A stretch of DNA of 64,000 nt, from contig NZ_JACHFL010000001.1 in the NCBI RefSeq assembly GCF_014201875.1, forward strand, positions 620,001 to 684,000, read 5' to 3'. Within the stretch, counting starts at the first letter, position 1. Each line of letters opens with the position of its first letter. Of this stretch, positions 45,201 to 54,295 are shown one piece after another. The stretch comes from Deinococcus humi (GTDB lineage: Bacteria; Deinococcota; Deinococci; Deinococcales; Deinococcaceae). The notes under the pieces are model-generated. The model did no database searches. It worked only from the letters and a program-made list of their open reading frames with translations, and had not been told where the DNA came from. Position numbers and translations under genes: made by a program.

Positions 45201-45569
45201 CTAGAACAGCGCTTCTGGGGGGGCGTCGCGGTCTTCCTCGGGCCACCACTGCCGCGCGGCCAGATCACAGCGCCCGGAAGCGTCAAAGGCCACGCCCTCG
45301 GCGCTTAATAGCCGCTCCTGAAGGCTGCCGAAGCCCAGCTTGTGGGTGCTGACGCGGCCCTGAGCATTGATAACGCGTTGCCACGGCAGATCGGCCCCGG
45401 CGTCATCCTGGCCGCCCATCAGGCCATTCATGACGTGGCCCGCCTGTCGCGCCGCGCCGGGGCTTCCGGCCAGCAGTGCCAGCTGGCCGTAGGTCATGAC
45501 CCGGCCCGGTGGAATGCGCGCCACCAGCGCCATAACCCGCGCCCGAAAATCGCCTGGAACCCCGGCCAT
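45201..45569 (-). CDS. Alkyltransferase-like protein (ATL), MGMT-type DNA-binding domain
   Basis: The protein has the MGMT C-terminal fold: PPGRVMTYGQLALLAGSPGAARQAGHVMNG, which carries the recognition helix and arginine finger, and LPWQRVINAQGRVS. The catalytic Cys of PCHRV is replaced by Trp (PWQRV), the defining change of ATLs. ATLs bind O6-alkylguanine without repairing it and hand the lesion to nucleotide excision repair. The start is taken as ATG 45569 (122 residues); GTG 45620, next to the amidase stop, would add 17 residues but has no ribosome-binding site. Confidence 0.9.
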   Translation of the reverse strand: MAGVPGDFRARVMALVARIPPGRVMTYGQLALLAGSPGAARQAGHVMNGLMGGQDDAGADLPWQRVINAQGRVSTHKLGFGSLQERLLSAEGVAFDASGRCDLAARQWWPEEDRDAPPEALF

Positions 45570-45620
45570 GTGCCCGGAGCCCTCGTTTACTGCTCTTCCA
45601 TTCTCGGGTTGCTGCGACAC

Positions 45621-47402
45621 CTATTTGCCCGCGCCGCCGATTGCGCCGCCGTCCACGATGCCCGTGACCAGCGCCTCGCGAATGCCCTGCGCGATGCCCA
45701 GCGCCACGCGGTCACGGTAGTTGGTGTCCTGCAGGTTCTGGCCATCGACCGGGTGACTGGTGTAGCCGATCTCAATCAACGCGGCGGGGATCCGGCTGTT
45801 GCGCAGCACCGCCAGCGACTGACTGTTCTTGAGGCCTTGCGAGTACGCTCCGGTCTCGTTCACCACGTTGGTCTGGAGCAGCGCCGCCAGCGTGCTGGAC
45901 AGCGGATGGTTGGGATTCCACCACGTCTCGACCCCGTAGCCGCGCAGGGCGCTCCGGGCCTCCATGGCATTCACGTGGATGCTGACGAACAGCTGCGTGC
46001 CCGGTGTGCCCATCCTGGCGCGCATGGTCAGATCGGTGTTCTTGTCGGGATTCAGCTCGCCGTCCCGATCACGGGTCAGGACCACGTCTACCCCAGCAGC
46101 GCGCAGCAGGGCCGTCACACGCAGGGCCACGTCCAACACCACCTCTTTCTCGATCACTGCCCCCACCGCGCCGGGGTCCCGGCCACCGTGGCCCGGATCG
46201 ATGACCACCCGAGGGCGCACGGAGGTGGCACTCAGGGCCAGGATGGCCATGCCACGCGCCGCCGGAATGGGAGGTACGGCGGCCAGCAGTTTTTCCTGCG
46301 GGGTCAGCGGGGTCAGATCGGCCAGCGCGGGCGACAGGTCAATCGCCAGGCGCGACAGGTCCCCGCTGGCGGGGGGCAGCAACTGGGCGCGCCAGCCGCT
46401 GCGGGGTGTGGTGGGCGCGCCGGTCAGCAGCGTGAAGACCGCCCCGCCCGGCGTCGCCTCGGCCCGCCATGAGCGCAGTTCGGGGCTGATGTTCTGCGCC
46501 ACCTGCGGCGTCACGCTGACGCCCGTGAGTTCCACCCGCAGCCCGATACCGCCCGGCACGATCCGGTACGCGGTGCCTGGTGGCAGGTCCAGCACCACCC
46601 GCGTCTGCCCCGGATTTTTGCCGATACGCGGCGGGGTCAACAGCGCACCTCTGGCTGTGCCCGGCACCTGACCACTCAGGGCACTGGGCATTTCCGAGTT
46701 GGCACCGGGCAGCGCGGGCGCGGGCGGCAGCGCTCCCCCCGGTGCTGGGGTCACCGTGTCGCCCGGAGGCAGCGTGGTGTGCGCCGGACCGGTCGCCAGC
46801 GGAGCCGGCGGGGTGGGGGCAGCTGTGGCAGCAGGAGCGGCAGGCACCACGGCTGACGGTGCGGTGCTCTGCGCCACCGTGCGAACCAGTTTACCCAGTT
46901 CCGGGCTGGCCCCGCCGTTCACGGTTGAGCCGAAGTCCAGGATCAACACCCGGCCACCGTTGCCGATGGTGGCTTCCATGGCCTGCCAGCCACCGGTCAG
47001 GGACAGCGGGTAGGGCGTGATCAGCGTGGCCTGGCCGCCCCCGGCACGGTACTCGCTGACACTGTCGCCCAGCCTGCCGGACACCGTTGGCAGCACCCGC
47101 GCGCCCTGCACGTCCAGCCGCAAGCCACTGAAGGTGGGCGTCAGGGTGTAGCTGACGCCGTTTGGCAGATCAAAGACGACGCGCGTCACGCCGCCGTTCT
47201 GGCTGGAGCGGGGCGAGCCGAAGGTGGCGTTCTGAACGCCAGTCAGGTTGATGGGGGCCGGAGCAGTGCCCGCCACGCCCTGCAGCATGGGCACGGCCTG
47301 TGCCGGAGCCTCGCGCACGAAGGGATCGCCGCTCTGCGCTAACCCGGCTCCAGCTGCCCCAAGAAGCATGGCAGATGAGAAAAAAATGATCTTCTGCTTC
47401 AT
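45621..47402 (-). CDS. N-acetylmuramoyl-L-alanine amidase with AMIN domains
   Basis: The enzyme cuts the amide between muramic acid and the stem peptide. The 593-residue precursor has a signal peptide, two AMIN-like regions (about 50-150 and 265-370) separated by an Ala/Pro-rich linker, and a zinc amidase domain from about 400. Zinc ligands and catalytic Glu are visible in IDPGHGGRDPG, IEKEVVLDVA, FVSIHVNA and LIEIGYTSH. The AMIN domains should target it to peptidoglycan or the envelope. The start ATG 47402 has GGGAAG upstream. The ATL gene follows. Confidence 0.92.
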   Translation of the reverse strand: MKQKIIFFSSAMLLGAAGAGLAQSGDPFVREAPAQAVPMLQGVAGTAPAPINLTGVQNATFGSPRSSQNGGVTRVVFDLPNGVSYTLTPTFSGLRLDVQGARVLPTVSGRLGDSVSEYRAGGGQATLITPYPLSLTGGWQAMEATIGNGGRVLILDFGSTVNGGASPELGKLVRTVAQSTAPSAVVPAAPAATAAPTPPAPLATGPAHTTLPPGDTVTPAPGGALPPAPALPGANSEMPSALSGQVPGTARGALLTPPRIGKNPGQTRVVLDLPPGTAYRIVPGGIGLRVELTGVSVTPQVAQNISPELRSWRAEATPGGAVFTLLTGAPTTPRSGWRAQLLPPASGDLSRLAIDLSPALADLTPLTPQEKLLAAVPPIPAARGMAILALSATSVRPRVVIDPGHGGRDPGAVGAVIEKEVVLDVALRVTALLRAAGVDVVLTRDRDGELNPDKNTDLTMRARMGTPGTQLFVSIHVNAMEARSALRGYGVETWWNPNHPLSSTLAALLQTNVVNETGAYSQGLKNSQSLAVLRNSRIPAALIEIGYTSHPVDGQNLQDTNYRDRVALGIAQGIREALVTGIVDGGAIGGAGK

Positions 47403-47589
47403 GACGCTTCCCACTATTCAATGTTCAAGGTGAGAAATGCTGTGCTGGTCCTCATCAATGCCTCTTTGAGCGGCTGTTAGAAATCTCATAGAGCAGTTGT
47501 CCGTCCGTGGAGATGCTGGGAAAGTATCCAGCAGGGAACGTGGGTTGAGGTTTATGCCAGGGCTGCCCGACGTTGCCTTTGGGTGGCTC

Positions 47590-48471
47590 TCAGGGAATCG
47601 CGGGGGCATCGAAGCGCTGTGCTTGGGCCGAGAAGAGCCGCTCCCAGGTCACGCGGTCCACCACGCCGGTCACAGGCAGACCATTGGCCTTTTGGAACAC
47701 GCGTACGGTCTGGGCCGTGACCGGACCATACCAGCTGTCACCCCGCCCCGGGCGCGCTGGACGCATCAACGCGATCAGGCGATTCTGCACGGCCAACACG
47801 TCAGGGCCGTTCAGCCGTTCCTCCTGCAATCTCAGCGTGCGGCCAAACGGTACGGGGGCCAGCTCCGCGACACCTGGGGACGGGGTGGCGGCTGCGGCGA
47901 CGGATGCCGTGTCCCCAGCAGTTGGAGGCGGGGTCTGGGCTGGCTGAGACGGGGCAACCGTCTCCGGGTGAGAAGACGCCTCGGATGCGTGGGGGGCAGA
48001 CACAGCCGGGGTCAGGGTCACGCCGCCGATCTGGGTGGCTGCGGCTGGCGTCGTTTCGGTGGCGGGGCGGTCCGTCTGTGCCGCTCCTGTCTGTTCCGGC
48101 GGCAGGTCCAGGTAGAGCAGCGTCTGAGCGCGGCCATCCGGGTCCGGCTGGAGACGCAGGTAGATGTAGCCGCCTGCCGTCTTCAGCCAGTTGTAGACGC
48201 TGCGCTGCCCGTCGCGGCTGCGCCACACCCCGTACAGATCGTTTGCCATGGCTGAGTTCAGCCCAGCCCGCGCAACCTCCACGGTGTCGCCCACGCCCAC
48301 GCACCGCTTTTCCGGAAAGCCTATTCTGGCAAAACTGGCCGGGCAATCCCGCAGAACACCGCCCAACGTCTGCGCCGTCCTCATCGCCGCCTCCTCTAGA
48401 TCAGCCCCTCCGGGCGCGGCGCCGGCAATGGCGGTGAGCAGGGCGAGGGCCAGGGGGACGGCGCGCTTCAT
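47590..48471 (-). CDS. Secreted peptidoglycan-binding domain protein
   Basis: The 293-residue precursor has a signal peptide ([21 protein letters not shown]), an N-terminal domain with one Cys pair (DCPAS and KRCVG), a Pro/Thr/Ala-rich linker (about 130-200) and a C-terminal PG_binding_1 domain (about 215-285: [13 protein letters not shown] and [20 protein letters not shown]). It probably anchors an unidentified N-terminal function in the cell wall. It lies directly upstream of the amidase gene on the same strand. Confidence 0.82.
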   Translation of the reverse strand: MKRAVPLALALLTAIAGAAPGGADLEEAAMRTAQTLGGVLRDCPASFARIGFPEKRCVGVGDTVEVARAGLNSAMANDLYGVWRSRDGQRSVYNWLKTAGGYIYLRLQPDPDGRAQTLLYLDLPPEQTGAAQTDRPATETTPAAATQIGGVTLTPAVSAPHASEASSHPETVAPSQPAQTPPPTAGDTASVAAAATPSPGVAELAPVPFGRTLRLQEERLNGPDVLAVQNRLIALMRPARPGRGDSWYGPVTAQTVRVFQKANGLPVTGVVDRVTWERLFSAQAQRFDAPAIP

Positions 48472-48875
48472 ACCCGTAGTCCTAGCATGCAGAAGCTGAC
48501 GATGGCTGAGGAACCAGCGGGTCTTCGCACATTTTCCAGCCCTCAGGGTTGGCCCACGCGCGCTGAGACAAGGCCGTCAACTGGCCGATCAAAGCCTGCT
48601 TCCAAAAGCGAAGCGCGAGGCGGAAAACCTCCCAGAGCCGACATCCAAGCCGCAGGAAGGGCGTCTCAGCTGTCTGGAACTCCTGGCCCGACAGGGGACG
48701 CCAGAGCGCTGCCGTCAGCCGTCCATAGTCTCAGTCGGAGGCGGGGGCTCCGGATAGACTGGACGAATCGTCTGTCATGGCCTCTTGCGGAGCGCTGGAC
48801 AGCGACAGTGAACCGGTGAGACACGTGTTTCAGACAGTAAACGCCTTCTCAGGCACGGACGGATTTCCGCTCCGC
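48472..48875. other. Intergenic region, about 0.4 kb
   Basis: Nothing convincing was found. A 110-codon plus-strand frame (48487-48819) is rich in Arg, Ser and Pro, has no start signal and is probably not a gene. Confidence 0.5.
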
Positions 48876-49757
48876 CTACTTGTATTCCGGCCAGGGCCAC
48901 GTCTTGAAGGTCACCTGCTGCCATTTGGGGTGCATGCCCTCATCCTCCTGCAGGCTGATCAGTTTCCCCACAGCGCACTTCTGGTAGGCCAGCAGGCGCT
49001 CTTTCTTGTCGGGGGTCTTGAAATCGCGCGTGACCAGCACGCTCTGCACGGCGACGGTGGGCACGCCCGACACGCTCAGGTTGGGGTACAGCAACTTGGC
49101 CGAGGTGTAGATGCCCTCCAGGGGCGGGCTGAAGGGCAGCGGAACCAGCCGCAGGCCGCTGAGCCCCTTGACCCAGGCAGCGGGCTGGCCGATCACCGCC
49201 AGCACGGCGTCCACCTGACCGGCATTCAGGGCCGCAAAGGCGGCAGGCTGGTCCTTGACGGGCACGATGCTGTACGGCACCGCCAGCTTGGCGCTCAGGA
49301 CCTTGGCCGTGATCACGCTGCCGCCCCAGGCCGCCACGCGTTTGTTTTTCAGGTCATTAAAGGTCTGCACGCCCGTCACGGTGGTCTTGCCCAGAAAGCT
49401 CTTGCTGGTCACCGGCGGCTTGGCAAAGATGTGAATTTCTTCGTCGTACAGCGGCAACAGCGCCTTGATGTTCGCCACCCTGGGGTCCTGATCGATCTGC
49501 TGGCGGGCCTTGAGCACGTCGCTCTGCACGAAGGCCAGCGAGACCTCGTTGTTCATCAGCAGGTCGATATTGTCCAGACTGCCACCTGTGCCGCGCTCCT
49601 TGAGGTACGCGCTCTGGGTACAGACCTGGCCGATGTTCTTGAACATGGCGCTGTAGGTTCCGGTGGGGCTCCCGGTGGCGACGTTGAACGAAATGGGATC
49701 GGCGGCCTGGGCCGCGCCCAGGGTAGACAGCAGAAGAAGACTCAGAACGCGGGTCAT
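48876..49757 (-). CDS. TAXI family TRAP transporter solute-binding protein
   Basis: The 293-residue secreted protein has a signal peptide ending at GAAQA, the TAXI N-terminus FNVATGSPTGTYSAMFKNIG, GSLDNIDLLMNNEVSLAFVQSD and the helix-strand arrangement of the family. TAXI receptors normally serve a fused DctQM membrane subunit; none is in the window, so the partner is elsewhere or missing. GGAGGT five bases upstream supports the start. Close neighbours are an unrelated small membrane gene and a coiled-coil protein. Confidence 0.87.
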   Translation of the reverse strand: MTRVLSLLLLSTLGAAQAADPISFNVATGSPTGTYSAMFKNIGQVCTQSAYLKERGTGGSLDNIDLLMNNEVSLAFVQSDVLKARQQIDQDPRVANIKALLPLYDEEIHIFAKPPVTSKSFLGKTTVTGVQTFNDLKNKRVAAWGGSVITAKVLSAKLAVPYSIVPVKDQPAAFAALNAGQVDAVLAVIGQPAAWVKGLSGLRLVPLPFSPPLEGIYTSAKLLYPNLSVSGVPTVAVQSVLVTRDFKTPDKKERLLAYQKCAVGKLISLQEDEGMHPKWQQVTFKTWPWPEYK

Positions 49758-49779
49758 AACGGACCTCCAGGGGAAGACT

Positions 49780-49980
49780 TCACTTCAGCTCGCCGTAGCC
49801 GTCCCCGTTGGTGGCGTCGGGGGGCGTGGCCGGAGTGGACGGTGTGGCAGGCGAAGAGGCAGGAGACGGGGTGGTAACCGTGGAACCGCCAAAAAAACCC
49901 TGTTGATCCAGATAGATAGCAGCGGCACACAGCAGCAGGATGGCAGCGAGGACGGCCGTCAGGACGCGGGCGCGGGTCAT
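49780..49980 (-). CDS. Small secreted or membrane-anchored protein, 66 residues
   Basis: An N-terminal hydrophobic segment (VLTAVLAAILLLCAAAIYL) is followed by a Ser/Thr/Pro-rich stretch (TVTTPSPASSPATPSTPATP) and a short acidic tail. It could be a single-span membrane protein with an outside tail. The function is unknown. It begins 13 bp after the coiled-coil gene stops, with GGGAAG upstream, and 22 bp separate it from the TAXI gene, so all three may be co-transcribed. Confidence 0.6.
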   Translation of the reverse strand: MTRARVLTAVLAAILLLCAAAIYLDQQGFFGGSTVTTPSPASSPATPSTPATPPDATNGDGYGELK

Positions 49981-49993
49981 GGTCTCTTCCCTC

Positions 49994-50752
49994 TCATCCG
50001 GCGCCTCCACGGGCGCGGCCCGACTGCTCACCGGCGGCCAGCGCCTCGTCCAGCAGGGCGGCGTTGCGGCCCGCGCGGCGGGCGATCTCGCTCAGGGCAC
50101 TCTCGGTGACGTGGCGGTCCTCGGCGCTCAGATTGGCCTGTTGCAGGGCAGAGGCGACGTTGCCCTTGGCCTGCGCGAGTTGCGTGTCGATGCGCGCCTT
50201 CTTGATCTGACGGTCGAACTCCCCCAGATCCGCCCGCAGGTCCGAGAGGTGCGTCTGGGCGCGGGCGAAGGCGTCACGGCTGACCTGCAGATCGTTTTCC
50301 CAGCGGGCAATGTCGGCAGCGTCCATGTCTTTGCGGTTGGTATCGATCAGGCGGCGGAAATCTTCCAGGTGACCGTTGGCCTCGGCCAGCTGGCGGCCCT
50401 TGGCGGTGATCAGGTTCTCGAACTGCTTGCGCTGCAAGATCAGCGTTTCCAGCGGCATGGCGCGGGCCACCGCCTCCTTGGCGCGCACCCGGCCCGCGTT
50501 CAGGGCCATCATCAGTGCCGGCAGCAGCACGATGACCGCCAACAACGCGACGCCGAAGGCCGCAATGGTCACCGTGGTCAGGGCCACGTTGAACAGCGCC
50601 ACCGCCGCGCCGCCCAGCATGGCCAGCGCCAGTACACCGCCCCCGGTCGCCAACACCACTTTGCCCGCCGTGACCGGCCGGGGAGCCAGTTCGGTGCCGC
50701 TGCTGGAAGGCCGCAGGTTGATCACCGTCTCCTGGGGGACAGGTTCGTTCAT
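49994..50752 (-). CDS. Two-span membrane protein with C-terminal coiled coil
   Basis: The 252-residue protein has two adjacent transmembrane helices (about 32-82, VLATGGGVLALAMLGGAAVA and the following ALLAVIVLLPALMMAL) and a long helical region (about 90-235) with heptad-like spacing. ETLILQRKQFENLITAKGRQ and DLRADLGEFDRQIKKARIDT are typical stretches. It looks like a PspA-style membrane-associated coiled coil but is anchored by its own helices. The function is unknown. A TATAAA lies five bases before the ATG. Confidence 0.72.
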   Translation of the reverse strand: MNEPVPQETVINLRPSSSGTELAPRPVTAGKVVLATGGGVLALAMLGGAAVALFNVALTTVTIAAFGVALLAVIVLLPALMMALNAGRVRAKEAVARAMPLETLILQRKQFENLITAKGRQLAEANGHLEDFRRLIDTNRKDMDAADIARWENDLQVSRDAFARAQTHLSDLRADLGEFDRQIKKARIDTQLAQAKGNVASALQQANLSAEDRHVTESALSEIARRAGRNAALLDEALAAGEQSGRARGGAG

Positions 50753-50840
50753 GCCCCTTTATACGGCTTGCGGGCGCACAGGGTTGCCGCAATGGCCGGT
50801 GCAAGGCCCGTCCCACCGTCTCAGGCAGAATCGGGGGGTT

Positions 50841-51860
50841 TTACAGCGCTGCCAGTTCCGCCTGCGCCGCGGCAAAACCCGGACGCAAGCGCAGCGCCTC
50901 ACGGTAGGCCGACTGGGCCTTTGCCGTCTGACCCTGGCCGGCCAGCGCCCGCCCACGCCAGTAATACATTTCCTCGTGGGCGGGCGCGTCGCGTAAGACG
51001 GAGTTCGTCAGACGCAGCACGTCGTCGTAGCGCCCATTGCGCGTGTACGCCTCCAGCAGACCGAAGGAGTACCACAGCGTGCGCCACGGCAACCCACCTA
51101 CAGTGCGCGCCGGGCGCGTAGGATCGAGTTTGGGGTCTGGCCGGGCGGCGAGGGCCGCGTCGAAGGCCCGCACCGCGCCGCGCGAATCGCCCAGGTCCAG
51201 CTTGGCCTGCCCCACGTTCAACCACGCCACAGCGTCGTTTTTTGTCTGGGCCTCGGCCAGCGCCACGCGCAGGGCCGCACGTTTCGACATACGGGCGTCG
51301 GCGTGATACCCCAGCGCCTCGTCCAGCCGGGCCTGCCTGTTCTGGGGGGCAACCACCAGAAAGGTGCGTCCAAAGGAACGCCACAACTCGTCGAGTTCGG
51401 CGTACGTGAAGCCCAGACGGCCCATGTACGAGTCCAGCGCCGAGAATTTGCCCTTCGCGTCGTCATAGCCGGTCAGCAGTCGGTAGTGGCCCATGCCTCC
51501 GCTATCGTGCGTGACGAACCACGTTTCCACGATCACCGGGAATCCGGCAGCCAGCAGTCGGCGCAACATCAGCGGAGTGCCGCCGCGTGCCAGGTGAACG
51601 GCCATCCCCTGGCCACGCGCGAAGGCAGCGAGTTCCTCGGGGGAAACATTTACATCTCCCCTGTTGGCCTTCAGTTTTGGCGCGATGTCGTACTGGTTGA
51701 GCGTCCCGCCCCAGCGGCTCAGGGCCATGCCCACCGTCACCGGGCCGCAGTTGTTCAGCCGCTGGTATTCATGCTTGACGTCACCAATGCTGACCTGTGC
51801 GGGTAGGGCCGAGGCCATGCCGAGGAGGCCGCAGGTGAGTAGGGGAAGCAGGGCGCGCAT
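50841..51860 (-). CDS. Secreted C39-type cysteine peptidase-like protein with TPR repeats
   Basis: The 339-residue precursor has a signal peptide (MRALLPLLTCGLLGMASALP), a papain-like C39 domain (about 25-170) with NNCGPVTVGMALSRWGG carrying the Cys and GHYRLLTGYDD carrying the His. TPR-like repeats at about 195-335 end with AYREALRLRPGFAAAQAELA. C39 domains usually cleave double-glycine leader peptides inside ABC exporters; a free secreted form with TPRs suggests a different protein partner. The function is inferred only from fold. Confidence 0.8.
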   Translation of the reverse strand: MRALLPLLTCGLLGMASALPAQVSIGDVKHEYQRLNNCGPVTVGMALSRWGGTLNQYDIAPKLKANRGDVNVSPEELAAFARGQGMAVHLARGGTPLMLRRLLAAGFPVIVETWFVTHDSGGMGHYRLLTGYDDAKGKFSALDSYMGRLGFTYAELDELWRSFGRTFLVVAPQNRQARLDEALGYHADARMSKRAALRVALAEAQTKNDAVAWLNVGQAKLDLGDSRGAVRAFDAALAARPDPKLDPTRPARTVGGLPWRTLWYSFGLLEAYTRNGRYDDVLRLTNSVLRDAPAHEEMYYWRGRALAGQGQTAKAQSAYREALRLRPGFAAAQAELAAL

Positions 51861-51950
51861 TACCTCTATCCTCGCCAGCCTTCATGATCTGGGACTGAGG
51901 GGCGAAGGTAAGCGGAAGAACCTTTGTGGTCCCGGCGGCAGGATCACGTC

Positions 51951-51993
51951 ATAGGAGGAAGGCGGGCGCGAGACTGGCCCGCCTTCCTCCTAT
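51951..51993. terminator. Strong 17-bp hairpin between the lipoprotein hydrolase and the C39 gene
   Basis: ATAGGAGGAAGGCGGGC pairs perfectly with GCCCGCCTTCCTCCTAT around a 9-nt loop. It lies seven bases after the stop at 52000 on the minus strand but has no U-tract, so it may act as an mRNA end stabiliser as well as a terminator. Confidence 0.65.
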
Positions 51994-51999
51994 CGAATG

Positions 52000-53427
52000 T
52001 TAGTTACTCGTCGTCGACACCGGGCAGGGCGCTACCCCGGCGCGGGTTTCGCGGGTGAACTTGCAGCCATAGTTGGGATCGGCGATCACGGTGGGCGTGG
52101 TCACGTCGTCTCCGGCGGGTTTCGCACCTCCTGCTTCCCACTTCACCAGATCATTGAAGCCCTCCACCAGTTCGGCTCCCACAAATTCACAGTGCCCTGC
52201 TGCGCGGATGGCCCTCTGGACCAGCCGACCGGAGTTCGCATTGGCCGCCACCGCCTTGCTGTAAAGCTGTTCATGCTTGAACGGCACGTAAAAGTCGCCA
52301 GTGGTATGCATGGTCAGCACCGGCACGTTGATCTCGCCGTTCACACGCGGCAACCAGCGCAGCGCACCCTGGCGCGCTGGGTTGGCGTCTGCGTCAGCCG
52401 TCACGCGCAGGATGGCGTCGTTGAAGGCTTGCTCGGCCACGGTAAGGGTATCGCCGCTAGTCCAGCGGTAGGTGACGCCCGTGTTGCCGTAATAGTTCTT
52501 CGTCAGGATGCCGTTCAGTGTGCCGTCCGAGCCGCCAGTAGACAGCACCGCGCTTTGAAGAGCCCCGACGCTAAAGCCAAGGTTGAATACGGGCCGCTCG
52601 CCGCCGGTGAGTTGCTTGGCAAGATCTCGCAGCTTGGCACCCTGAGCGCTGTTGACCTGCCACAGCGGGCCAGAAGTGTCGGTGAAGAGCGCCGCCTTGA
52701 TATCGGGCAGCAGCTTCTGGAAATCGGTCTGTGGATAGCTCTGCGCGCCATAGCCAGCCAGCTGCGCGGCGGCCAGCGTGTAATCGCCCAGCCACTGGAA
52801 CTCGTATTCCTCATCCATCACGCCGCAGACCGGCATGGCCGCCGCGTACGTCACCTTGTTCTTGGCCGTGTTCAGGGTTTCTTTCTCGACGGCCGCTCCC
52901 GCCACATGACCGCCCATGCTCACGCCCATGATCAGGTACTTGGTGGGTTTAGTCTTGCCGGTCAATTCAGTGAATTTCAGGGCCAGCGCATTGGTGTCCT
53001 CCACACCGGACTGGACATCGTAATAGTTGCTGGAATAGCTGCTGGCGGCCCAGGCATAGCCCAGTGACAGCCAGTAATCCCGCAGCGGCGGGGCCAGCAC
53101 GTTCAGCTTGTCGCCCGTGCCCGCGTACCCGTGGGTGTACATGATCAGTTGCCCGTTCCAGTTGACCGGAACCTCGATGGCGTAGGCAGCCTTGCCCTGA
53201 AGCCCGTCGTAGAGGCCCTGAGACAGGGCCGCGCCAAGGTGGGCTTCAAACGTGGGTGTTACCGCCGTAAAGGTGCGCTTGTCCTGCTCACGGGTCTGGG
53301 GCGTCGGCGTGACGACGGGACTGCCGCAACTCGACAGAATCAGGGTCAGCCCGGTTACCAGGAGCGAGGCCTTGCGGGCCGTGTGCGGGCGGGAACGGGC
53401 AGCAGTGGAACGGGTCTGTGCGGTCAT
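52000..53427 (-). CDS. Lipoprotein alpha/beta hydrolase
   Basis: The 475-residue precursor has a long basic start, a hydrophobic segment and the lipobox LSSC, so it should be lipid-anchored outside the membrane. The hydrolase part shows YTHGYAGTGDKL (oxyanion region), nucleophile elbow GVSMGGHV, Asp likely in HTTGDFYVP and His in RAAGHCEF. It resembles secreted esterases or peptidases of the prolyl-oligopeptidase superfamily. The start ATG 53427 follows GGAGG by four bases; the longer frame includes improbable CCC residues. Confidence 0.83.
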   Translation of the reverse strand: MTAQTRSTAARSRPHTARKASLLVTGLTLILSSCGSPVVTPTPQTREQDKRTFTAVTPTFEAHLGAALSQGLYDGLQGKAAYAIEVPVNWNGQLIMYTHGYAGTGDKLNVLAPPLRDYWLSLGYAWAASSYSSNYYDVQSGVEDTNALALKFTELTGKTKPTKYLIMGVSMGGHVAGAAVEKETLNTAKNKVTYAAAMPVCGVMDEEYEFQWLGDYTLAAAQLAGYGAQSYPQTDFQKLLPDIKAALFTDTSGPLWQVNSAQGAKLRDLAKQLTGGERPVFNLGFSVGALQSAVLSTGGSDGTLNGILTKNYYGNTGVTYRWTSGDTLTVAEQAFNDAILRVTADADANPARQGALRWLPRVNGEINVPVLTMHTTGDFYVPFKHEQLYSKAVAANANSGRLVQRAIRAAGHCEFVGAELVEGFNDLVKWEAGGAKPAGDDVTTPTVIADPNYGCKFTRETRAGVAPCPVSTTSN

Positions 53428-53511
53428 GGGGCCTCCAGGGTACGGACGCGAAAGCTCTCCCTGTGCCGGGCAGCAGCACAAAGATGGGCATATGGTGTGT
53501 TGAACGTCCGT

Positions 53512-53542
53512 AATCTAACGCCCCTGGCGGCGGTCCTGTCAA
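53512..53542 (-). promoter_or_regulatory. Promoter of the lipoprotein hydrolase gene
   Basis: TTGACA (53537-53542) and TAGATT (53512-53517) with a 19-bp spacer, or TTAGAT with 18, lie 85 bp upstream of the start, giving a normal leader of about 75 nt. Confidence 0.55.
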
Positions 53543-53609
53543 CCTCCGTCTTCCCTCGCCGCCCCAGCCTGGGAACTTTCCTGACCCCGCTCCCGTACCC
53601 TGAGGGCAT

Positions 53610-54248
53610 ATGAGATCAAGACGTGGACCGGGATGCGGCTGCCTGGGATGTGGCGGTGGGTTGCTGGTGCTGGCACTACTGGGCGCGCTGGCATGGTTCG
53701 TGGTGGTCAGACCCGTGCGCGAGTTCGTGGCCGCGTGGAACCCGCCGCAGAGCCAGAGTCAGACCCAGACGACGCTGCCGACGCCGAACCAGACTCCCTC
53801 GGCGAATGCCGCGCCCCTCACCCAGAGCGACGTGCAGAAATTCGTCCGCATCCGCCGGGATGAACGCGCCGCCCTGGGCAACAGCTTTTCCGCTCTGCAG
53901 ACCGTCTGGGCCGAGGTCCAGGCCGGACAGACACCCAATCTGCTGCAGATCGTGAACGTGTTGCGACAGGCGGGGGGCAGCATCGGGAAGGCCCGGGAGG
54001 CGCAGAGTGCCGGCCTGGCACGCGAGAACATGAGCGCCAGGCGCTACGCCGAGGTCCGCGCTGGGATCAACCGCGCGCTGGGCGTGCCGAATATCGACTT
54101 CGCGCAGGCAGCGCAGGCCCTCCAGAGCGGCCAGCTTCCCAATCTGGACGGCACGGTGACGGAGGCTAGTGCCCGTGAGAAACAACTGGTGGCCCCATTC
54201 AGACAAGAACTGGAACTGACGGCGGCGGTGGGCCTCCTGGGGCTCTGA
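53610..54248 (+). CDS. Hypothetical membrane-anchored protein, 212 residues
   Basis: I do not recognise the family. An unusual Cys/Gly-rich N-terminus (GCGCLGCGGG) precedes a transmembrane helix (about 17-34). A Gln/Thr/Pro-rich linker and a helical soluble domain (about 70-210) with DVQKFVRIRRDERAAL and QAAQALQSGQLPNLDG follow. The clustered cysteines could bind metal or be acylated. It is followed 60 bp later by hemL, which has its own -10 element. Confidence 0.65.
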   Translation: MRSRRGPGCGCLGCGGGLLVLALLGALAWFVVVRPVREFVAAWNPPQSQSQTQTTLPTPNQTPSANAAPLTQSDVQKFVRIRRDERAALGNSFSALQTVWAEVQAGQTPNLLQIVNVLRQAGGSIGKAREAQSAGLARENMSARRYAEVRAGINRALGVPNIDFAQAAQALQSGQLPNLDGTVTEASAREKQLVAPFRQELELTAAVGLLGL

Positions 54249-54295
54249 GCCCGCCGACTGTTGCTTTCCTCTCCCCCACTCCGCCCGGGCTCCGC

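Noticed and set aside
48487..48819. 110-codon plus-strand ORF
   Set aside because: Arg/Ser/Pro-rich, no ribosome-binding site or -10 element, probably chance in GC-rich DNA.
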